This document shows, one piece after another, positions 24,563-32,341 of a stretch of 64,000 bases of DNA. The translations under genes were made by a program, and so were the position numbers. The stretch comes from CmP2 sp052084925. GTDB taxonomy: Bacteria; Actinomycetota; Actinomycetes; Actinomycetales; Micrococcaceae. Numbering within the stretch: the first letter of the stretch is position 1; every line of letters starts with the position of its first letter. The stretch is from contig JBQDEV010000012.1 in NCBI GenBank assembly GCA_052084925.1, positions 1 through 64,000 on the forward strand, read 5' to 3'. The notes beneath the pieces were generated by a model that made no database searches, was not told the origin of the DNA, and saw only the letters and a list, made by a program, of their open reading frames with translations.

Positions 24563-24808
24563 TCAGGCGACGGAGCTGGCGGCGGAGTCAGCCAGAGCGG
24601 CGATCTTGTCCGGGCGGAAGCCCGACCAGTGATCCGACTCGGTCATGACGACGGGAGCCTGCATGTAGCCCATGGCACGCACACGCTCCAGCGCATCGGC
24701 ATCCTGAGACATGTCCACGACGCTGTAGGTGATCCCCTGCTTGTCGAGGGCACGAGCGGTCGCATTGCACTGGACGCAGGCTGGCTTGCTGTAAACGGTG
24801 ACGGCCAT
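24563..24808 (-). CDS. nrdH: NrdH-redoxin
   Basis: An 81-residue glutaredoxin-like thiol donor with thioredoxin-like reactivity. The active site is KPACVQCNATAR near residues 8-19 and the C-terminal SDHWSGFRPDKI is the NrdH signature. It reduces NrdE after each turnover. ATG 24808 follows GGAGTAGTCATC. It is the first gene of the operon and lies behind a 5' region with NrdR-type boxes. Confidence 0.94.
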   Translation of the reverse strand: MAVTVYSKPACVQCNATARALDKQGITYSVVDMSQDADALERVRAMGYMQAPVVMTESDHWSGFRPDKIAALADSAASSVA

Positions 24809-24924
24809 GATGACTACTCCTGGAATCGTTTGGTGTGTTCCGAAAGGGCTCGGGAGGTGTTGACATTCACGGGTGGAACGGGACAACAGATCCCTCAAGC
24901 TCTGGTGAAGACCTTTCGGAGTTA

Positions 24925-24972
24925 ATACTACATCTAGGGAAGCAGATCGCAAGCAACCACTAGATGATGTGC
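24925..24972 (-). promoter_or_regulatory. Tandem NrdR boxes overlapping the nrdHIEF promoter
   Basis: Two 16-base sequences, 24925-24940 and 24957-24972, each match the NrdR box consensus ACACTATATATAGTGT at 11 of 16 positions and are 32 bases apart (three helical turns), the classical NrdR arrangement. On the minus strand TTGCGA (24952-24947) and TAGTAT (24930-24925), spaced 16 bases, form a promoter whose -10 lies inside the first box, as expected for repression when dATP/ATP is high. Confidence 0.6.
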
Positions 24973-25012
24973 TTACACCGATGTGATTTATCGGACGGCT
25001 TTCCACAGTGCG

Positions 25013-25094
25013 TGTGGATGAACACCTCCTTAACGCGGCCCCGGGAATCGCGAGAACACGCGGTTGTCGCCCTTCGATCGGACGCTCATCCACA
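25013..25094. promoter_or_regulatory. Pair of DnaA-box-like 9-mers upstream of nrdHIEF
   Basis: TCATCCACA occurs at 25086-25094 on the plus strand and at 25021-25013 on the minus strand. Each differs from the DnaA consensus TTWTNCACA at one base. A TTTCCACAG sequence lies beside the second copy. DnaA control of nrd genes is known in E. coli; here it is only suggested by motif. Confidence 0.3.
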
Positions 25095-25243
25095 ACCTGT
25101 GGAGGCCGGGAACCAGCAGGTGTGCATGAAAAAATCAGTTCCGAGCCTGGCGTGTCTGACTCGAAATTCTCGAACCACCTGATGTGAAGAGAGTCCGATA
25201 TGGTCATCATTCCCCACTGCATGGACACGATAAGCCGGCTGGG

Positions 25244-25273
25244 CCAAGGTGAGCCTTACCTTGGCTTTATACT
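25244..25273 (+). promoter_or_regulatory. DtxR/IdeR-type iron box and promoter of the siderophore importer
   Basis: The 21-base near-palindrome at 25244-25264 matches the IdeR consensus TTAGGTTAGSCTAACCTAA at 13 of 19 positions. It directly precedes TATACT (25268-25273), a good -10 hexamer, so a bound repressor would cover the -35 region. Iron-dependent repression of the following ABC operon is inferred. Confidence 0.65.
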
Positions 25274-25320
25274 GGGGCCAGCACCTTCACTCCTCACCCT
25301 CGACGAAAGCGCGGAACCCA

Positions 25321-26376
25321 GTGACTACAGTGGCATCGGCCGATCCCGCGCCGCCCACCGTCGTGCCGCCAGCAGAGCGATGGCGAAGCCGCCGCATCCT
25401 GGGATTCTTCGTCCTGGTCGGGGGCTTCCTGATCGCAATAGCTGCCAGTATCGCCGTCGGGGCCAATATGCACAGCATCTCAGCTACATGGCAGGGACTC
25501 GTTGAGCCCAGTACGTCAGAGATCTCCACCATCGTCTGGTCCTCTCGAGTACCTCGCACCATCCTGGCGGCCGTCGCCGGCGCGGCCTTCGGTGTGTCGG
25601 GCGCGCTCATTCAAGCACTCACCCGCAACCCCCTGGCCGATCCAGGCATCCTGGGGGTCAACGCCGGCGCCACCTTCACCGTGTCGCTCGGCGTCGGCAT
25701 CTTCGGCGTGACCGCGGTGTCCGACTACATCTGGTTCGCGCTGATCGGCGCGGCCGCCGCTACCGTACTGGTCTACTTCATCGGCACCATGGGCCAAGGT
25801 TCCGCGAATCCCGTCACACTCGTTCTGGCAGGTGTGGCTCTCGGCGCAGTGCTGGGCGGGTTCAGTACCTTCTTGAGTTTGCTCAGCCCGGAGACCTTCC
25901 GTTCGGTTCGGGCCTGGGGCGTCGGCTCGGTGGCCCGGGCGGAGCTGGCCGACGTCGTCCATGTGCTCCCGTTCATTGTGGTCGGGCTGGTGCTCGCTCT
26001 CGCGCTCACCGGCTCGCTGAATTCCCTGGCCCTGGGTGACGATCTGGCGGCATCGCTCGGCGTGAAGGTCGGCACCACGCGCGTCCTGGGGGTTCTGGCG
26101 GTGACGCTGCTGGCAGGAGCGGCAACGGCGCTGACCGGCGGTGTGGCCTTTGTCGGCCTGATGGTGCCCCACATCGTGCGCTGGTTCACCGGCCCAGACC
26201 AGCGCTGGATCCTTGCCTATTCCATTCTTGCCGCACCGGTGCTGGTCTTGCTCGCCGATGTGATCGGACGGGTGATCGCCCCACCCCAGGAGATTCAGGT
26301 CGGCATTCTCACCGCGGTCATCGGTGCACCCGTGCTGATTGCTCTGGTGCGTCGGCGGAAGGCGAGTGGACTATGA
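25321..26376 (+). CDS. FecCD-type iron-siderophore ABC permease, subunit 1
   Basis: A 351-residue polytopic membrane protein of the FecCD/BtuC family with about nine hydrophobic helices. Family motifs include SRVPRTILAAVAGAAFGVSG, ALIQALTRNPLADPGILG and the EAA-like VGLMVPHIVRWFTG. It forms the import channel for ferric siderophores. GTG 25321 starts VTTVASADPAPP; the ribosome site is weak. The stop overlaps the second permease (ATGA). Expression is probably iron-repressed through the upstream box. Confidence 0.9.
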   Translation: MTTVASADPAPPTVVPPAERWRSRRILGFFVLVGGFLIAIAASIAVGANMHSISATWQGLVEPSTSEISTIVWSSRVPRTILAAVAGAAFGVSGALIQALTRNPLADPGILGVNAGATFTVSLGVGIFGVTAVSDYIWFALIGAAAATVLVYFIGTMGQGSANPVTLVLAGVALGAVLGGFSTFLSLLSPETFRSVRAWGVGSVARAELADVVHVLPFIVVGLVLALALTGSLNSLALGDDLAASLGVKVGTTRVLGVLAVTLLAGAATALTGGVAFVGLMVPHIVRWFTGPDQRWILAYSILAAPVLVLLADVIGRVIAPPQEIQVGILTAVIGAPVLIALVRRRKASGL

Positions 26377-27437
26377 GTATCGACTTCGGCTACCGGGCCG
26401 CCTCGCTGAACAGCTCCCTCGTCTCGGGGCGATACCCCACCCGCGCCCTGATGGTCGCGGCGGTGCTGTTCCTGCTGGGAGCTGCGTTCGCGCTGGTCTC
26501 GATCACCCTGGGCGAGTATCCCCTGACCCTGGGGGAAGTCTGGGCCACGTTGCTGGGCAACGGACAGAGCTTCCACGAGACCATCGTGATGAAATGGCGA
26601 CTGCCCGTAGCCCTGTCCGCCGTGCTCTTCGGCGCACTCCTTGGGATCGGCGGGGCGATCTTCCAGTCGCTGACCCGCAACCCGCTGGGGTCTCCCGACG
26701 TGATCGGCTTCGACGCCGGTTCCTATACTGCGGTAGTGATCGCGGTGCTCGTGGTCGGACAACGCAGCTATTGGACCATGGCCGGCGCATCGATCGCGGG
26801 CGGTCTGCTCACCGCCTTCGCCGTCTACATCTTGGCCTACCGCAAGGGAATCCAGGGCTTCCGGTTGATCATCGTCGGCGTCGGCGTCGCCGCGGTCCTG
26901 GGTTCACTCAACTCCTACCTGATCACCCGGGCCAAGGTGGAAGACGCCATGGTGGTCGGATTCTGGGGCGCCGGATCGCTCAACCGCGTGCACTGGGAGT
27001 CGCTGATCCCCACCGCGCTGATCGCCGTCGTCGTCCTCCTTGGCGTCGCCCTGGCCTCACCGGCACTGCAACGACTGGAGATGGGAGACGACGCAGCAAT
27101 CACCCTGGGCACGCGACCGAACGCCGCGCGGCTGGTGCTGTTAGTGCTCGGCGTGGCGACGACCGCCATTGTCACCGCGGCCGCAGGTCCTATCGGCTTC
27201 ATCGCACTCGTCGCCCCGCAGCTGGCCCGACGACTCACCGGTGCGGCGGGAGCCGGACTGCTGCCTGCAGCCGCCATGGGCTCCGCCTTGTTGGGCTTCG
27301 CTCATATCGTCTCGCTGCTGCTGAGCATGTACGTGGCAGCGGTGCCGGTCGGCCTGGTCACCGTCTGTGTCGGCGGCATCTACCTGCTCTGGCTGCTCGT
27401 GCGTGAATCACGTCGCCAGTTCGGCCCGGCGGCCTGA
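26373..27437 (+). CDS. FecCD-type iron-siderophore ABC permease, subunit 2
   Basis: A 354-residue paralogue of the preceding permease with the same fold (KWRLPVALSAVLFGALLG, FQSLTRNPLGSPDVIGFD, GFIALVAPQLARRLTG). The two form a heterodimeric channel. Start ATG 26373 lies in the stop of the first permease. Confidence 0.9.
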   Translation: MSIDFGYRAASLNSSLVSGRYPTRALMVAAVLFLLGAAFALVSITLGEYPLTLGEVWATLLGNGQSFHETIVMKWRLPVALSAVLFGALLGIGGAIFQSLTRNPLGSPDVIGFDAGSYTAVVIAVLVVGQRSYWTMAGASIAGGLLTAFAVYILAYRKGIQGFRLIIVGVGVAAVLGSLNSYLITRAKVEDAMVVGFWGAGSLNRVHWESLIPTALIAVVVLLGVALASPALQRLEMGDDAAITLGTRPNAARLVLLVLGVATTAIVTAAAGPIGFIALVAPQLARRLTGAAGAGLLPAAAMGSALLGFAHIVSLLLSMYVAAVPVGLVTVCVGGIYLLWLLVRESRRQFGPAA

Positions 27438-27467
27438 TCGCCTTTTGTTGGAAGGAACCAGAACATC

Positions 27468-28298
27468 ATGACCGAACAGATCGCGCGCCTCGTCGTCGAC
27501 GACGCCACACTGGCCTATGACCAGAGGGTGATCAGTCGGCACCTGTCGACCCATATTCCGGACGGATCATTCACCGCTATCATCGGCCCGAACGGCTGCG
27601 GCAAATCGACGCTGCTGCGCGCCCTGGCCCGAGTGCTGCGACCCAGCGACGGCACGGTCTACCTGGATGGCGAAGCCATTCATTCCTACCCGTCGAAGCA
27701 GGTGGCCCGCCAACTGGGGTTGCTCCCCCAGACGTCGCTGGCTCCCGATGGCATCCGAGTGGCCGACCTCGTCGCGCGCGGACGAGCACCGTATCAGTCC
27801 ATGTTCCAGCAATGGCGCCCCTCCGACCGCGACGCCGTCGCTGCCGCATTGGCCGCCACACGGCTGGAGGATCTGTCCTCACGCTTGGTCGACGAGCTCT
27901 CAGGCGGTCAGCGTCAACGGGCCTGGGTTGCCATGCTGTTGGCCCAGCAGACACCGATCATGCTGTTGGACGAGCCGACCACCTACCTGGACATCTCGCA
28001 CCAGTACGAATTGCTTGAGCTCTTGCGGGAGTTCCATGATGAGGGCAAGACGGTCATCACCGTGCTGCATGATCTCAATCAGGCCGCCCGTTATGCGGAT
28101 CATCTCATCGTGATGAAATCGGGCGAGGTCATCGCCACGGGCCAGCCGCACAAGGTGATCACCGAGACGATGATGCATGACGTCTTCGGGCTGACCTGCC
28201 GCGTGGTTCCCGACCCGGTGACGCAGACTCCCATGGTGGTGCCGCTTGATCCCCGCAGCGTCGGTCTCGACCCCCAGCCCGACGCGACCGGCGCCTGA
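27468..28298 (+). CDS. Iron-siderophore ABC transporter ATP-binding protein
   Basis: A 276-residue FepC/FecE-type ATPase. Walker A is GPNGCGKSTLL near residue 40, the Q-loop PQTSL follows, the signature is LSGGQRQRAWVAM, and Walker B is IMLLDEPTTYLD with the switch His in VLHDLNQA. GGAAGGA precedes the start. It completes a three-gene importer. No substrate-binding lipoprotein is encoded beside it, so that part must come from elsewhere. Confidence 0.93.
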   Translation: MTEQIARLVVDDATLAYDQRVISRHLSTHIPDGSFTAIIGPNGCGKSTLLRALARVLRPSDGTVYLDGEAIHSYPSKQVARQLGLLPQTSLAPDGIRVADLVARGRAPYQSMFQQWRPSDRDAVAAALAATRLEDLSSRLVDELSGGQRQRAWVAMLLAQQTPIMLLDEPTTYLDISHQYELLELLREFHDEGKTVITVLHDLNQAARYADHLIVMKSGEVIATGQPHKVITETMMHDVFGLTCRVVPDPVTQTPMVVPLDPRSVGLDPQPDATGA

Positions 28299-28308
28299 AC
28301 GGCGAAGA

Positions 28309-29196
28309 TCACGTCTCCGAGTTGACCTCGAGCAGGCGGTCCAGCAGCTGGAGCACACCGTGTTCGTCGTTGGAGGGAATGACGTAGTCGGCGTGGGCGA
28401 ATAGATCGGGATGAGCGTTAGACACGACGCAGGCAACCCCCGCCGCGTCGAGGAGTTCGACGTCGTTCATGAAGTCCCCGATAGCCAGGACCTCGGACCG
28501 CTCCAAGCCCCTTCGCTCCATCAGCTGCCGGAGCCCGTGCCCCTTGTTGGTGTCGATGTTCATCACATCCACCCAATGCGGTGCCGAGTGCACCGTCCGA
28601 TAGGCGGGACCTAATTGTGCGCGCAGTTGCTGGGTGAGTTCTGCGGCGGCGTCCCCCACATAGACGGCCAGTTTCAGCACCTCGGTGGACACACGATTCA
28701 GATCGGGGACCACGGTGAAATGACGATAGTAGGGCTCGGCTGCGGCCAGGTGCCGTGACTCCGTGGACTCCATGTACGCCATCTCGCTGCCACAGACCAT
28801 CAATGCCACATCGGCGCCTTCGGACCGCAGCGCACGGACTCGGTCGATGAGCTGATCCACGGCCTTCTGATCGATGGGGTGGCGGAACACGACCTCGCCC
28901 GCGGATTCGACGATGGCACCGTTCTCTGCGACGAATGAGAATTCCGGGGCCGACTCGAACAGGTACCGCAGGGTGGCCAGCTGCCGCCCGGAGGACGGCA
29001 CGAAGGTGATTCCGCGATCCCGGAGCCTGCGCGCCGTCTCCCAGAATGCCGACGGGATCCGCCCGCGGGCATCCAGCAGGGTGCCGTCCATATCGCAGGC
29101 GACGAGTCGCACCGCAGCCAGGGCCGTCTCATTCTGCTGCAACTGTCGCCAAGGGCGTGGACTCGATGCTTCTTCAATTCCGTTTCGCGTGGTCAT
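28309..29196 (-). CDS. HAD superfamily (Cof-type) phosphatase
   Basis: A 295-residue Cof-like HAD hydrolase. Motif I is ACDMDGTLLD near residue 33, motif II VPSSGRQ, motif III Lys in NKGHG and motif IV GDFMNDVELL, with a C2B cap between motifs II and III. Such enzymes dephosphorylate sugar phosphates, nucleotides or flavin precursors; the substrate cannot be told. I use ATG 29196, with GGAGAGG just upstream. The gene is convergent with the transporter ATPase, 10 bases apart, and divergent from the DUF1846 gene. Confidence 0.87.
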   Translation of the reverse strand: MTTRNGIEEASSPRPWRQLQQNETALAAVRLVACDMDGTLLDARGRIPSAFWETARRLRDRGITFVPSSGRQLATLRYLFESAPEFSFVAENGAIVESAGEVVFRHPIDQKAVDQLIDRVRALRSEGADVALMVCGSEMAYMESTESRHLAAAEPYYRHFTVVPDLNRVSTEVLKLAVYVGDAAAELTQQLRAQLGPAYRTVHSAPHWVDVMNIDTNKGHGLRQLMERRGLERSEVLAIGDFMNDVELLDAAGVACVVSNAHPDLFAHADYVIPSNDEHGVLQLLDRLLEVNSET

Positions 29197-29311
29197 CCTC
29201 TCCAGGATCTCACCTTCGAGCTCCGGGCACACGCCGATGACGCCGCCCTCTCTCGCCCCAAACACGGCATAGGATGGTGCAGAATCTCATGTCGACCCAG
29301 AGAGAATCAGC

Positions 29312-30805
29312 ATGCCTCACCAGATCGGTTTTGATCGACAGCGCTACATCGCCCTCCAGTCTGAGCACATCTCGCAGCGACGCGCTGCGATCGGTGGCCG
29401 ACTCTACTTGGAAATGGGCGGAAAACTCTTCGACGATCTGCATGCTTCGCGTGTTCTTCCCGGGTTCACCCCCGATAACAAGATCTCGATGCTGGAGCGC
29501 CTGCGTGATGATCTGGAGATTCTGATCTGCCTGAACGCTAAAGACTTGCAGCGCCAGAAAGTTCGGGCTGATCTCGGCATCACCTACGAAGACGATGTGC
29601 TGCGTCTCATCGATGTCTTCCGGGAGCGGGGATTCCTCGTTCAGCATGTCGTCATCACCCAGCTCGAAGAGGACAACCAGATTGCACTTGCCTTCAGCCG
29701 CAAGCTTGAGCGCATGGGCCTCACCGTGGCCCAGCATCGGGTTATTCCCGGATATCCGGCCGATACCGATCGGGTCATCTCCGACGACGGATTCGGCCTC
29801 AATGAGCACGCGCATGTGACCCGCGACCTCGTCGTCGTCACCGCTCCGGGTCCGGGTTCGGGCAAACTCGCCACCTGCCTCTCGCAGATCTACCACGACC
29901 ATCAGAACGGCATCCGCGCCGGCTACGCCAAGTTCGAGACCTTCCCGATCTGGGATCTCCCTCTGGACCACCCGGTGAACCTGGCCTACGAAGCGGCCAC
30001 GGCCGACCTTGACGACATCAACGTCATCGACCCGTATCACCTGGCTGCCTACGATCAGCAGGTCACCAGTTACAACCGCGACGTCGAGGTCTTTCCGCTG
30101 CTCCGATCGATGCTGGAGAGACTCTACGGGTCTTCGCCCTACCAATCCCCTACCGATATGGGCGTGAACCTCGTCGGCTCCTGCATCTCTGACGACGAGG
30201 TGTGCCGCGAGGCGTCGCGTCAGGAGATCATCCGGCGTTTCTTCAAGGCACGCGTGGACGAACGGCGCGACAATCTCGACGACGACGTCTCCGCACGGAT
30301 CCGGGTGGTGCTGACCAAAGTGGGTGCGGAGCCTGAAGACCGTGCCGTGGTGGAACCGGCTCGTGATGTGGCGAAGCGGACTGATTCGCCCGGATCCGCC
30401 GTCGAATTGGCTGACGGGACGATCATCACCGGTAAGACCTCTGAGCTTCTGGGTTGCTCGGCAGCGATGCTGCTCAACGCTCTCAAGTATTTGGCGGGCA
30501 TCGACCACGATGTCCATCTACTATCCCCGGGATCGATCGAGCCGATCCAGTCCTTAAAGACCCGGCATCTCGGCTCACGCAACCCGCGGTTGCACACCGA
30601 TGAGGTCCTGATCGCCCTGTCCGTGGAAGCCGGCGAGTCCGCCCAGGCACGCGCCGCCCTGGATCAGCTCCAGAACCTGCAGGACTGCGAGGTGCACACC
30701 ACCACCATCCTGGGCACCGTCGATGAGGGCATCTTCCGAAATCTGGGCATGCTGGTCACCTCGGATGCCGTCTACCAGCGCAAGCAGCTTTACCACAAGC
30801 GCTGA
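29312..30805 (+). CDS. DUF1846 family protein
   Basis: A 497-residue protein with strong match to the DUF1846 (UPF0371) family, from MPHQIGFDRQRYIALQSEHI through LEMGGKLFDDLHASRVLPGF to the VTAPGPGSGKLATCLSQIYH loop (near residue 188), which resembles a nucleotide-binding loop. The cellular role of the family is not established. Length and both ends are normal. Monocistronic. Confidence 0.85.
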   Translation: MPHQIGFDRQRYIALQSEHISQRRAAIGGRLYLEMGGKLFDDLHASRVLPGFTPDNKISMLERLRDDLEILICLNAKDLQRQKVRADLGITYEDDVLRLIDVFRERGFLVQHVVITQLEEDNQIALAFSRKLERMGLTVAQHRVIPGYPADTDRVISDDGFGLNEHAHVTRDLVVVTAPGPGSGKLATCLSQIYHDHQNGIRAGYAKFETFPIWDLPLDHPVNLAYEAATADLDDINVIDPYHLAAYDQQVTSYNRDVEVFPLLRSMLERLYGSSPYQSPTDMGVNLVGSCISDDEVCREASRQEIIRRFFKARVDERRDNLDDDVSARIRVVLTKVGAEPEDRAVVEPARDVAKRTDSPGSAVELADGTIITGKTSELLGCSAAMLLNALKYLAGIDHDVHLLSPGSIEPIQSLKTRHLGSRNPRLHTDEVLIALSVEAGESAQARAALDQLQNLQDCEVHTTTILGTVDEGIFRNLGMLVTSDAVYQRKQLYHKR

Positions 30806-31112
30806 CACCACCGGATGGATCTCGGAAAGAACCGCACTCCACCGACGTCACGTCCGCCGCAGACCGGTGGCGTTCTCCAGTGGCGCCGTCCATCGGCTCT
30901 CCTCGAGGCCAAGGGACGTCTGCTGTGCTGCAGTGCTCCATTCTCAGCTCGTCGTCATCCGAGATCGGCGAACTGAAGCACATTCATCCGTCAACGCCCT
31001 TGGTGGCGCGGGCACCGCGCTGATCACGGGGACCCCGACGCGGCAAAATAGCACACGTTTTGGCACATAACCCACATAACCCACACAGCCCAAGTAGGTC
31101 TGCCGGAAGCAA
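30806..31112. other. Intergenic stretch without supported gene
   Basis: No frame with coding character is seen between the DUF1846 gene and the tRNA-Ala terminator. A short tandem run of an ACATAACCC-like unit lies near 31068-31090. I see no terminator for the DUF1846 gene. Confidence 0.4.
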
Positions 31113-31154
31113 AAATGTCCTGGGACATCGTTCACACGATGTCCCAGGACATTT
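31113..31154 (-). terminator. Terminator of tRNA-Ala
   Basis: A perfect 18-bp stem (AAATGTCCTGGGACATCG and its complement, loop TTCACA) starts 6 bases after the tRNA on its transcribed strand and leads into TTTTTGC. The arms are long enough to work in both directions. Confidence 0.85.
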
Positions 31155-31160
31155 CCTCGG

Positions 31161-31233
31161 TGGAGGTTAGGGGATTCGAACCCCTGACCTTCTCCATGCC
31201 ATGGAGACGCGCTACCAACTGCGCCAAACCCCC
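31161..31233 (-). tRNA. tRNA-Ala (anticodon GGC)
   Basis: On the minus strand the acceptor stem GGGGGTT pairs with AACCTCC (one wobble pair). The D arm, the T arm with GGTTCGAATCC and the anticodon stem TCTCC/GGAGA around loop ATGGCAT give anticodon GGC. The discriminator is A. No CCA is encoded. Confidence 0.95.
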
Positions 31234-31305
31234 AAGTGTTTTGCTCCCGTCCGGAAGCAACTCATCTAATATACACATTGGATCAGAGCCGACGCAAATC
31301 GAACC

Positions 31306-31908
31306 TTAGACGTTCTGTTCCGCGAGCTCCCAACGACCTAAATCGGCGCCATCATTGGTGAGAACATGCGCATGACAATTCGCCAGCCGTGACAATTCCG
31401 GGTAGGCATCGTCAGAGATTCCAGCCAGTACGGCCGCGGCAGCTCGCAGCGCGCTTCCATGACCGACGACCAGCAAGTGACGAACTGATGACTGGCGTGT
31501 CCACCACCCGGTGACAGCCGTGGCGACCCGGTGTCCGGCCTCCCGAGGGGTTTCGCCGTTGACGGGTCCGACGTCGAGATTAGAACTTCGCCAGTCGCGG
31601 AAAGTGTGCGGCCACTGCTCACGAATCTGCGGGAAGGTCAGCCCTTCCCAGTCTCCGCCCGCGGTTTCCATGAGGTCATCGACCACGTGCCGTTCCACGG
31701 ACCGTTCTCCGAGGACGATCTGCGCCGTATCGTAGGCGCGCTGCAAGGGTGAGACCAGAGCTGCATCGAAGGCAGAGCTCCCCCAGCGACCGGCTGCTTC
31801 CACAGCTTGGCTCTCGCCCACTGCATTCAGCGGGATGTCGCTTCGGCCTTGATATCGATCTTCGAAGTTCCAGTCGGTCTGACCGTGACGAAGAAGGACC
31901 AGTCTCAT
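31306..31908 (-). CDS. Histidine phosphatase family protein (phosphoglycerate mutase-like)
   Basis: A 200-residue protein with the catalytic LLRHGQTDWN at residues 4-13, the acid-base segment DLMETAGGDWEGLTF and the second histidine in VVGHGSALRAAA. In this position after rsfS many actinobacteria have a phosphatase of this type, sometimes annotated as glucosyl-3-phosphoglycerate phosphatase; the substrate is not certain. ATG 31908 overlaps the rsfS stop (ATGA). Confidence 0.88.
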   Translation of the reverse strand: MRLVLLRHGQTDWNFEDRYQGRSDIPLNAVGESQAVEAAGRWGSSAFDAALVSPLQRAYDTAQIVLGERSVERHVVDDLMETAGGDWEGLTFPQIREQWPHTFRDWRSSNLDVGPVNGETPREAGHRVATAVTGWWTRQSSVRHLLVVGHGSALRAAAAVLAGISDDAYPELSRLANCHAHVLTNDGADLGRWELAEQNV

Positions 31909-32294
31909 TCCGTCTCGGTCTCGACGGATCTGGTGGGAAGTTCGAGGTCGATGCGGGGGCTGTCGTTCCACAGCCGGTCGAGCGCATAGAGCGTCCGCTC
32001 TTCCTCGTGCTGGACATGGACGACGAAGTGCCCGAAGTCCAGCAGCACCCAGCGACCGGCGTCCGTGCCCTCACGGCGGATCGGTTTGAGATCCTCCTGG
32101 TCGCGCAGAGCCTCCTCGATGGCCTCGACGACAGACTTGACCTGCCGGTCCGATTCGGCGGAGGCGAAGAGGAACGCATCGGTGATACCGATACGTTCAG
32201 CCACGTCGACCGCGGAGATGTTCTCCGCGAGCTTGTCCGCAGCCGCGGCCGCGGCGGTGATGAGTGCTTTATGGGTGGTCTCAGGAACGGTCAC
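31905..32294 (-). CDS. rsfS: Ribosome silencing factor RsfS
   Basis: A 129-residue RsfS/YbeB/Iojap protein that binds uL14 and blocks subunit joining in stationary phase. Conserved segments are DVAERIGITDAFLFAS, WVLLDFGHFVVHVQ and YALDRLWNDSP. GTG 32294 has AAGGAG 6 bases upstream. It follows nadD and a membrane protein, as in other actinobacteria. Confidence 0.93.
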   Translation of the reverse strand: MTVPETTHKALITAAAAAADKLAENISAVDVAERIGITDAFLFASAESDRQVKSVVEAIEEALRDQEDLKPIRREGTDAGRWVLLDFGHFVVHVQHEEERTLYALDRLWNDSPRIDLELPTRSVETETE

Positions 32295-32341
32295 GAATCT
32301 CCTTGGTGGTGGAATGAGTGCAGAGCAGAACAGGGAGCTGC

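Noticed and set aside
30806..31112. Several short frames between DUF1846 and tRNA-Ala
   Set aside because: None has start signals, conserved motifs or coding-like third positions.
31113..31154. 18-bp inverted repeat considered as a transposon terminal repeat
   Set aside because: It is a single hairpin with a T-run placed just after tRNA-Ala; no second copy or transposase exists nearby.
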